Of a stretch of 64,000 nt of DNA, positions 27,399 to 38,524 are shown piece after piece (positions within the stretch are counted from its first letter, which is position 1; every line of letters begins with the position of its first letter). Origin of the DNA: Cornus controversa (Eukaryota > Streptophyta > Magnoliopsida > Cornales > Cornaceae); the NCBI GenBank assembly GCA_026545225.1, contig CM048851.1, positions 30,937,956 to 31,001,955 on the forward strand, written 5' to 3'. The position numbers and the translations under genes were made by a program. The notes under the pieces were generated by a model that ran no database searches, had not been told where the DNA came from, and was given only the letters and a program-made list of their open reading frames with translations.

Positions 27399-30300
27399 TC
27401 GCATACAGGTATATTGAATTAATTCAGAGTCCACACTAATCATTAGAAGGTATTATCCTGATTACGTGTAACACCTTCTCTCTCTTAATCATCAGTAAGA
27501 ACCCACATTTGCTGTGTGTAATGCAACACAATATATATGTAACAATAGATCAATGCTTGATTTAGCACATGATTTGACATTTGTTAAAAAAATTAGTGTT
27601 CTGATATTATTTTATTTCCATTCACATATTACAAATTCAAGATACTGTAGTAAAGTACCTTACTTGTCTCAAACAATGAAATTTAATTGTTAGGTTGTAC
27701 AAAACAGAGGGAAGGTTAGACTGATTTGGAAACCGTAGAGGATGTATGTGTTGAATTCAAAAACCCATCGGAAGACTTCAATTTTCAACCAGCTATAACA
27801 CCATTAATATTCAAATGAAGAAAAAGTTCCAAACAGGTAAGCATATTATCCAACTAACTAAAAGCAAAAGCAAGTAAAATGAACTTATTTTGTAGAAGTG
27901 TGTTCACCTGAAGTTCCATGTACATTTTCAGCTTGCACGGCATCTTTTGACATTACACGAATCTTTACCATAGCTACCTCAAGCTAAACAAAAGCCACAA
28001 AAGAAACTGAATTTTTAGTTCCAAATGGATATAAGCATCACAAAACAATGGACTCCGAAATAGAGTTTTACAGGACTCACCCTTTCAAAAAATTGAGATC
28101 TAATATCAATGATATCATCTAATCCCCACTGAAAGGTAAATGTTTCATAATTTCCATAGGCAGGCGAACCCATCATATTGATGCAACTGCTGGAAAAAGT
28201 TAACATGGACTCTGTGTAATATCCATCACGATATACAACATAATCAGGACAAATAACAACTTTCATATTTCTGTCCCCCTGCCAATCACACAAAAGGAAA
28301 TAATCACAACTCAAGGAAGACCATTTCCCAGAGAAAGAGAAAACAAGTAAAATACTAAAAGAAACATGCACAGTTCCAAGTTTTTGTTTCAAGGGTGACT
28401 TCCAGTTAGCTAAAAGGAAAGATTTTTAGAATCCCAAGGAAAGTGTGCAAAATGTTGAGAAAATTTTGAAATGTTTGAAAACCTAGAGTAGAGCTTAAAT
28501 AGAAACAAAGTTAGCTGTGTCATGTTGTGTCTTTGGAGGATCATCATCTCAATGGATTCAATACATAGCTAAACTATTTCAACATAGGACATAACATAAA
28601 GATTTTCCCACATGAAGTAAATAGAAAAAGAAATTGAGCCACAGGCCACCCCTCATTACAAGTAGGGTTCCTGCCAATGTTGAATGTACCAGACCTAATT
28701 TTGATGGTTGACGTGATTATACATGGAAAGAATTGCATTGTTTAATTTCATATTTTAATTAAATTTGCAGTTTTACAGCTGCACCATATTTAATGATGAA
28801 AGTTAAAAGCATGTAATAACTCACAGGGCCCCACCACTCTAAGTTGGGTTTGGAGCAGATTCTGGGATGGAAATTATAGTTCACAAAAAGATTTGGGATT
28901 GGTTTCCCCATCCCAAACACACCCCATTGTCATCCCTATTCTCGAGCATATGGTTAAATATCAAGCATTGTGTAATGCATCAGGCCATACATACCAGCGT
29001 TGGAAGCCCCGTTCCTAGTACACCCCAAGTTATTGAGAAGGAAAAGATTCACTTCCATAATATGTACCATTACATGACAGACTGTTATTGTTAGTTAATG
29101 GACTGTAACAATCATTACGCTTCATTATGTTCCATAATCCTGTTAAGGAAAACTTACCAACAATTATGACCAGTTTAAGTCAACACCCACATCTATCTTA
29201 GCAGACTTCATTTTGTCATTTCTTCACTTGGTCTTATCTTCTAAGGGTCCAAATGCATATTCAAGGCTAGATCTACTAGAGTGGAAGATAACACAACAAA
29301 ATTTTAAAGTTTCTTTCTAAAATCCAATCCATGGCAACTTGTGGGTGGTTCAAATATGAAGTATTTTATTTCTTTTCTTTAGGGGGAGTGGGGGGGCTTT
29401 AATTTTTTACTCAGTAGCATGAATATTGAATACACGCATAATCTGTTTCTAGTCGGTAAGATAACTAAGATCCTAGTTGTATTATTTTATTCTTTTTTTT
29501 CAAATTGCAAAACCAAATATGTAAGGTATTCAAGTGCAATGATATAGGGTATCTTAATTCTTTGTCGTGTCATATCTTTTATTTTTTATTTTTCGTAATT
29601 TAATTTTAAACTAATATAAGAGAGTTTAGCAGCTGCTTAATTTAAAGTAGTCAGAATCAAGTACCAAGCTTACATACATCAGGTACTTTTATATTATTTT
29701 TCTACTTCCTGTTCGCTAAATTTGTTTTTCATTTTTTTATTAGTATTGACTATTGACTTAGTTTTGAACTTTCTTCTAATGCAGTAATATAATAATGGAC
29801 CAAATTACTAATTGTAATATTGTCACTTTAATGGTAGTATTGTACTACCGCTCCACCAACAAATATTTGTCTCTTTTTTCTCATTTATCAGTTATAGACT
29901 TGTATTAACATTTTTAGTTAATACTTATATTAGTACAATGTTTTTCATAATAGATGGTGCTTTGTTCTTATAGTCACTTACAACAATACTAAATCTTATA
30001 CAAAAAGTTTAACATCTTTGTAGTTGATATGAATTGAAAAAAGAATTTAAAACATTAAAATGTAACAAGCTCGAGCTAAAAACGTGTGTATCAATAACAT
30101 CTTAGGAATTCACTAATGAATTAAAAAAATTAACTGTATCGATAACTAATTCCTATTACTCCTTGACTATACTCCAGGTACCAATACACCACAAACATTA
30201 CATAACCCAATGCTGCAATTTAAACAATGTTGAGTCTTGAGCAACAGCGCCATGGAGCAATGTGCAATTTTTCTAAATTTTCTAATTTTGTAGTATTAAA

Positions 30301-33300
30301 ATATGATTTAGATATCAAAATGACAGCAAAAGCTCAATTAATTGATTTAGAGAAATATTTAGACAACAAATCATTTTGTTCAATTATGAACTGTCTATTT
30401 TGAACCATAAAAAGTATTTCATTATCTAAAAGATAATTGATTTAGACAAGTCCATTATCTTTTTTTCCAAATAGATAATTTATCTGATGATTAGTCAATC
30501 AATGAATCCAATAAGTAAAAAGAAGGATATCGTTTAAAAAATAAAAATAAGCATTTTGCTAACTTAGGGGGCTATTCCCTTGACTTATACTGATGAGAAT
30601 TTGACTCCACAAGAAATTGAACAAAAAGCTGCTGAATTGGCCTATTTCTTGTGTACCAATTGATGTATTTTGAGAAATGAAAACGGAAGAAAGAATGCTT
30701 TCTTGGGAGGAGGGAAAAACTAAAAAATTGTTTCTATAACATAACTTAAACCCTTGAGCTTTATAAATTTTACGAGAACTTCAATGAGCATTACAAGCTT
30801 TCAGAATTTTGAAGAGTTCCAACGAAGCACTAGAAACCATGCATGTTTTCACAGAAACCATCCAGTGTTGAACTACAAGGTCATGTTTCAATTAGTGAAA
30901 TATTGAAACATATCCACTTGTCCACAAGAACATTTGGAAACTTTAAGCCACGTATACTTGCATATAATTGTGCCCACAAATTGTTTCCTTATATCACATT
31001 CACACCACATTTTTAACAACTATATTGCATGACACTTCCAACAACTGCTAAAGTGCTATAAATATAAATTTCTGGTAGAAGTGGGACATTCTTAACTTGA
31101 CTAACCCAGATAACCAAATATGGTCATGACTGGTGAACAAGTAAAAAGGTTGAAAACAAACAAGCAAAAGAAAATTGATAAATTTCAATTACTGAGGGAC
31201 ATAAAAAGTTTGATATAATACAATATTTAGTGCACAATAGTGCCTTTCTCGCTAAAACCACAGTAACATAAAAAACTTGTCCACTCGTAGCATATTGATG
31301 ATGTTATCAAACACATGCAAACACATAAATAAACCGAGTGAGATAACCAGATTTCTCCCTCTTATGTAACCGAATGGAGAAAATTTTTTAGTTATGGCAA
31401 AAAAAACTGCTTGCAACAGCAATGACTGACATACAGTAATCTAAAAGAAGCATAAAGAATGCATAGAAAAGGACATGATTATTGTGAAATCAAATGTCAA
31501 GAGCATATAATAATATGTGACATGTCCAAACTACAGTTCTAACTAGAAACCTTCAATCATCCTGAAAATTCTTCTCTCTAATTCTTTAGAAAAACACTTC
31601 ATTGATCCACTGAAAAGAAAAGGAAGTATTCGTTATTACCGTTTCACAACCACCAAAATAATGATCTGATGGCGGTCCAACCAACGAAACTGAAAATATG
31701 CAGCAAATATTATAAGCAGATCAAGGTGCATTTTGTAAATGTCCAAATAAAACATGACAAGATAGAATAGTAACAATAACAAATTTCAGGAGAACATACC
31801 ACCATTTTCTGCAAAATCAGAAGAACTTGATGGAGAACTCTCATTCAAACTTTCCCCAGTATCAGAAACTGCATCAACAGACGCATCCTGCAATAATTCC
31901 AGCTCAAATGAGCATACCTTGATAAATATTTTCTGGATTCTAAACATAATAACAGACAAGCTCAAGTACACTGGACAGGGACTCCCGAAGGGAACAATTT
32001 AATTGGTCATTGCCAGGTGGAGCTGTTCCAGGGCTTGAAGCTCTTGCCTCCAATAGAGCAAAGACACTTCCATCTTCGAGTTTATGTCGAATGACATGAG
32101 GGTGTCGTTCATGGCTTGTGGAATTAAATTGCAGATCATCATCATTGACAGGCATCCCTTCGGTAGCACAATCCTCTCCTGCTTCCAGAGGGGTATACGA
32201 AACAGCATCATGACAATCTTGATCATTCTCGATTACATCAACATCCATACATGATACATCAGCACCTTCCTTTGACTGAATGTTAGATCCGCAGGCAACT
32301 GGAAACAATACCCATACATATAAGAAACTGAAACACAAACAGTATGAAAAAGTAATTTCTGATTTTTCTTTCTTTCTTTTTTTTTAACATGGAGCTTAAA
32401 AAAATGAAGCCAATAAATGAATAAACAGGTATCTAAAAACAAGAGACATTTTAGAAGGAAGACCACTGAGCCTTAGCTAGTTAGCTCTAGTACATCTCCT
32501 CTGTCACAGCAAACAAAGCAAACCAAGAACAAATCGAAAAACTGATAGAACAATAAACATGCACCACACACAGAATACAATGATTTACGTGGTTAAGCGT
32601 AAAGCCTACGTCCACAGTGAAGATCCGGTGAAAGATTTCACTCTGCGAAAACATGGAGATTACAACTTTCACCCCCAAACCCTACCTCTCGCTCTCACTC
32701 TCTTTCCTGCAATTTTCATTGTTTTCTCTTATCCCACTCCAAACCTTAGACGTCCTTGTATACTGGGCTACAAGAGAGTCCTAAACAGGGTCGAAGACCC
32801 GCAAGCGAAAAACAGGTCAAGGCCCACACAAAGCCCATTTTTTGGGTTGCAACACCCGAAACAAAATTCGGGCCACAATATCACATCCTCCCCCAGTCCT
32901 ACTACTTCATAGTACATACATGCATCCATACATGGTACATCACCAACTTCTTTTGACTAAAAGTCAGTTCCGCATGCAACTAGTAATATAAAAAAAGACA
33001 GACACGAAATCAGTATGAAAAAGTAATTTCAGTTTTTTTTTTTTAACGTTAAGCTTAAAAATAAAGCCGATAAATAAATAAACAAGTACATAAAAACATG
33101 CAACGCTTTAGAAGGAAGACCACTGAGCCTTATATCTAGTGGCATCTCCTCCTCCTCCTCCTCCTCCTCCTCCTGCATGGTACATCCATACATGTTAGAC
33201 CCATACATGGTACGTCACCAATTCCTTTGACTGAATGCTAGTTCCGCAGGCAACTGGTACCCATATAAAAAAGGAAACGAAAACAGTACGAAAAAGTAAT

Positions 33301-36300
33301 TTTAGATTTTTTTTAAAAAATGAAGTCAATAAATGTTAACCAAGTATGCAAAACAAGAGACATGTTAGAAGGAAGACCACCGAGCCTTAACTAGTGGCAT
33401 TTTTTCCTCGTCCTACGTGAGAGGTTGAGGGTTCAAGTCCCCTTAGGGGCAATGGTGTGTGAGTGAGTATCTTACCTATAAAAAATCTATAGAAGAGAGA
33501 ATGAAAAAGTAAGAAAATTGAAGCGGTCCCTATTTGATCGCTTTCTAATGATATCTTACTTATCAAAAAATATATATATCAAAATTGAAGGTCTCATAAT
33601 TTAATACATACTGCAAGGTTATAGGACTTTGGTTACCAAATTTCTTACAAAACAGAGTGATATGTCCCATAGTTTTTCTCCCTAGGGTTTCCATGTAAAA
33701 ATCGATGTTCATGTGTGTGGATGTTTTATGCTTTATATTTCTGCAATCTATCTATTCTTACATGCTTATCAATTGATATTTTAATTTCAGTTAATTGTGA
33801 TAATTGAAAGTTAAATCTGGTTAAAGTTTCTTTAATCGTTAAGTAAGACCTAGTTGCCCCCTCTAGGTCGAGATTGCGCCTTGCATGTCGAATCAGGATT
33901 CATGTAGCCGACTCCACATGCTTAATAAAAGGTTTTGTTGAGCTAAGTTAAGCAATACAGCATAATAGAAATCTTGAGACTGAACTGCCCTTGTCATGAC
34001 TTGGCTGCAGCCACAACAGCATGGCTAAGAACATAGCACGCGACTGGAAAGATATAGCTGAAAAAATGATGTACGTCAACCCTAGGTTTCAACCCAAGGG
34101 TATTTGGGTAATTTTAATGACAACAAACTATTGTAGTTTGAAAACTAATGAGTTCACTTGAGTGTTCTTATTATCAGGTATCAAATTATCTCAAGTAATT
34201 CAAAGGCTTTAGACTCACAAGAAGATTCAAATCCCATGATCCAATAAAATCACATGATCATGGAACTCAAAAATCAATGGCAGAGTTGAATTGGATCCAA
34301 GCCTTGTGATGAAGGACCCAAAAGCTCAGAGAATTATTGATCGAGACTTGGGTAGATTAGTCTTGGGTGAGTGTTCGATTTAATGTAAAGTTATTTTTAA
34401 AGTAACTTGATGTGAAAGCTCAACTCTTGATTTAGTAGACTCTAGGACCCAATGCCCCTCATGCATATCATTTCAATGGTCCCTAAGTGGGTGTATTCAA
34501 TTAGGATTTTAAAGGATTTTGAAAGACATTTTTTAAGTGACAGACTTTCATGAATTTTTATGGATTTAAGAAGAATACATGGATTTCTATAGACTTTTAT
34601 TTCAGACTTTCATGGATTTCTATAGACTTCTATTAAAGACTTTCATGGATTTTTATAAACTTGTAATGATTTCTTCAATATATTTTACTCCCTCTGCCCC
34701 ATAATATATGGGTACTTCAGGAACTGTGACTCACAAAACTGTGAGTCACAGTTCCCGAAGTACCCATATATTATGGGACGGAGGGAGTATTTCTTTGTAT
34801 CCTTGAATAATATTTTTGCGTACAAGTAAACCAATGGTCCAAGGGTAGGTATAATGCAAAATGGATAAGCTATCATTTATGGTTTCTACTATTTGAAATT
34901 ATTCAATAGAATTATTAAGAACCTATACAAAGTTACATATATCCCTCATCATAACAGTGCGAAGAATGATTAAGCAATATATGTCAAAATGAAACTTGAA
35001 TGTATGATTTGGATTGGGTTGAACCATGATCCTTCTTTTGTTATTTTATTCGCATTATATGTTAAGCTAATGACAAAAAAGTTATGCTCGTGATAAATGG
35101 AATATTTTCTAATTTTTGTCTCATTGTATTAGATAGAGAGGATATATAGACATGTTTTTTTTATAAAAAAGATTATGCTATTGCGGCGCGCACCATAATT
35201 TTCACAAAAAGCAAAAGTTATAACAAACGCAAAACAACTAGCATTCACAAAAGTATAGTGACAAGTTTATAACAAGTTTGAAAGCAAAATTTAAAGGAAA
35301 ATATTTAACATTCATTACTCAATATCCTTAGTTCTCACTGTTATCATTGTGCTTAACATCTCTCCACATATTCAAAGTTATACTAACTCTCCATTCATTA
35401 GCATTATCTCATTGTTGCTCTTGTGTTTGAAAAAATTATTTTCAAAAAATTATAAAAGATAGCTCTCTCCAAATAATTTTTTTTGTAATTGAATTTTTTG
35501 AAAACAATTTTCATAACAAAAAAAAAAAAAAATTGTACAACTTTCTGGGCTTTCATTTATCTGAAATATAAAACTGTTTTTAAAAAATTAAACCAAACAG
35601 ATTCTAAATATCTATTTTTGATGCCCTATAAAATATTTTTCATATGAAATTCTTTCTAAAAAATTATTTTTCTTTTTATTTTGTATATTTAAAAGGTATA
35701 TAGACATTTGTTTTATTGTATGTATGGCTTGTTAAATGAGTATACATATGAGTATAACTGTATATAAACATTGTAGCATGTTAAATGGGTATCTATATGA
35801 GAGTAAATCCGTACAAGTGTATATGCATTGATATATAATAAACTATAAATCCGTACAACTTTTGAATAAACTGTTTTCATATTAAAGACAATGTGGACTA
35901 GGGGTATGGAAAGCACATGTCCTCAGTGGACCATTATTTTCAACAACAAGGTAGTACCACAAATCCTATTTTGTGTATATATATATATTTATTATTTTAA
36001 GAATTGATATATTTGTTTATAGATCAAAGATCCACTGCAACCTCTGAAATTTGGTTCTTGGTTTCGGTGTTGCAGTGCAAATTGGACTATGCACCGAACT
36101 GGGTTTTGGCATTGATGATCTTTGATATATTGATTGTTTTGTTTGTGCAATTCTTTTGGTTTTGTTTGTACTATGACTGTTTTAAAATCCTAATTAAATA
36201 GAAAAAGAGAGAATCTGAGAAGAGAGAAAAAAAATGAGTGTACCTTGAGATGGAAAAAGTTTGTTCATTTTAAAAAAAAAAAAATTCCACCAAATCTGTG

Positions 36301-38484
36301 GGGCAAATGTTGGATTTGTTATGGGCTTCGGTATTTATAACTTTCATCCTCAAATCCACCACTTAATGAAATCCTTCAAAATCTATGACTTTTTAATACA
36401 TCTAGACTTTTGCAGGCTTTTTTAAAATCCTAATTGAATACTGTCAGATTTGTATAGACTCTTTAAAAGTATATAAAAGTCTGGATTGAATACTGCCAAA
36501 TTTGTATGGACCCTTTAAAAGTCTATAAAAGTTTGGATTGAATACACCTAGATTTTTAAAGTCTTTTAAAATCCTTTAAAATCTTAATTGAATACACCCT
36601 CCTTAGCAATAGGCCATGAACTTAATCGATTCATTTTAGAAGGTCATAGTTGACTTTGAGTTAGCTTAAGCTTGTTATAACCTTCAAAGAACTCGAACAT
36701 TTTGTGTTGTTCCTTGGGATGCGTCCCCCGCTTGTTAATTGTATACACCCTCCTTAGCAATAGGCCACGAACTTAATTGATTCATTTTAGAAGGTCATAG
36801 TTGACTTTGAGTTAGCTTAAGCTTGTTATAACCTTCAAAGAACTCGAACATTCTGTGTTGTTCCTTGGGAAGCGTCCCCCGCTTGTTAATTGAATACACC
36901 CTCCTTAGCAATAGGCCACGAACTTAATTGATTCATTTTAGAAGATCATAGTTGACTTTGAGTTGGCTTAAGCTTGTTATAACCTTCAAAGAACTCGAAC
37001 ATTTTGTGTTGTTCCTTGGGACACGTCCCCCGCTTGAGCGCTTTTATTGACATCTTTACTTATCAAAAAAAAAAAGAACTCGAACATTAACTTAGTGGAC
37101 TCTAGGACCTTAAATTAATTGAAGCATGTCCTTTTAATGGTCCTAGACTATAAAGTTAAGCCTTGAACTTAATTGAATCACTCTATAAGGCCTTAGTTAA
37201 CTTTGGGGGTTTTAAGCTCATTTGAGATTCAAAAGAATTCAACTTTTATGTTTTAGCAAAGTCAGTCGACTAAGTTCCTAAGTCAACTGACTTGGGCAAA
37301 CAAAGCTTAACAACTTTACTGTGCAAAAGCATTAGACTACTTTGTAAAGCAGTCGACTACTTCTACAAAGTCAGTCAACTTCTTTTCAAACCAATCGACT
37401 ACTTTCTTCAATTTTCAAAACCTAACGGTTAGTTCAGTTGTCCCTTTGCGCATTTAATGCCCCTAACAGCTATATTTCTTAGATGGGACTACAAATACTC
37501 ATTGTTATGTATATAAAGTAGGAATAACTATCATTGTGCGTATACTTGAACATCTTTTATTGGTAGTAACCACCATTAAGCTAAAACTTGAATATCATTC
37601 ATGGTGATCAATCATTGAAACCCTAAAGTATAGCTTTCTCTTTGAGAGATATCTATTGTTGTACTCTAAACTTTAAATTCTTTTTTATTGATCCTTATTT
37701 ATTAAGAGTGCAAAGAGGGTTGGTATAACCCTTGTAAAGCCTAAGTGAAGGGGATTTCATTTAGCAAAGAGAGCTTGTAAATGTTTCCTCTTCACCTGAA
37801 AGAAAGGTGGTTGTAAAAGATTTGCTCTCCACCCACAAAGAGAGTGGTGTAAAAAGTTTATTCTTCACCCTCAAGAAGAGTCATAGTGGATTTGTAAATC
37901 CTCAAGAAAGCATCTTGAGGCGTGGATGTAGGCAGGAGTGCCGAACCACGTTATGACTTGGTGTTTCATTTTCTCATCCTTATCTAGGGGTGGCAAATAT
38001 TGATTTAACCCGCTGCCCGCCCAAACCCACCCGAAATTAAACAGATTTGGGTGAATGATTTAATTTTGCGGGTCATAAACGGGTTAGTAAAAATGAAGTT
38101 GTTAATAAGCGGGCTGAATGTAGGAACCCGCTAACAACCCACCCAAAAATAGAATAAATCAACTATACAAGTCTACAACCCTAATCTCTTCAACTTTCGC
38201 TCCTGCGGTGCCTCTCTCCCTCTCTAAACGATTCCAACTCACGATGGAGGTTGCAACCCACCAGCAACGGTGGTAAGTGAGGAGGTGGTTGCAGGCAGCG
38301 CATTTTAGTGCGTCGAGGGAGCCTTGCGCTGGCCAGCATGAACTCTCCGCAGTCGTCCATGGTGTGGACACCAAGACAGACAATGTGGTTCTTCAAGCAC
38401 TCCCTGAACCGAGGCTTCCTCACAACGGCGCGTCAGCACCAGTTGAGTTGGGCTAGACATATTGGGTCACAACGAGTTACCCAA

Positions 38485-38524
<40 letters not shown>

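Larger units (their letters stand above)
32244..33410 (-). repeat. Three tandem copies of the exon 2 5' end, flanking intron and SINE head
   Basis: Copies lie at about 32244-32501 (containing the true exon 2 start), 32916-33174 and 33175-33410. Each carries an exon-like 5' end, an acceptor (tttccag, ctag or ccag respectively), a T-rich tract, and a SINE head (GACCACYGAGCCTTA). In the third copy the pseudo-exon begins at 33253 as TTGCCTGCGGAACTAGC behind a good acceptor. In frame with exon 1, both extra copies meet a stop within about 20 codons. A solo LTR splits copy 1 from copy 2. Confidence 0.85.

Noticed and set aside
33381-33450. Possible tRNA gene (B box GGTTCAAGTCC)
   Set aside because: No acceptor-stem pairing or anticodon arm, and the sequence continues into a SINE body with an A-rich tail.
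36584-37036. CRISPR-like regular repeat
   Set aside because: Three contiguous 151-bp units without spacers, in a plant transposon context: a tandem duplication.
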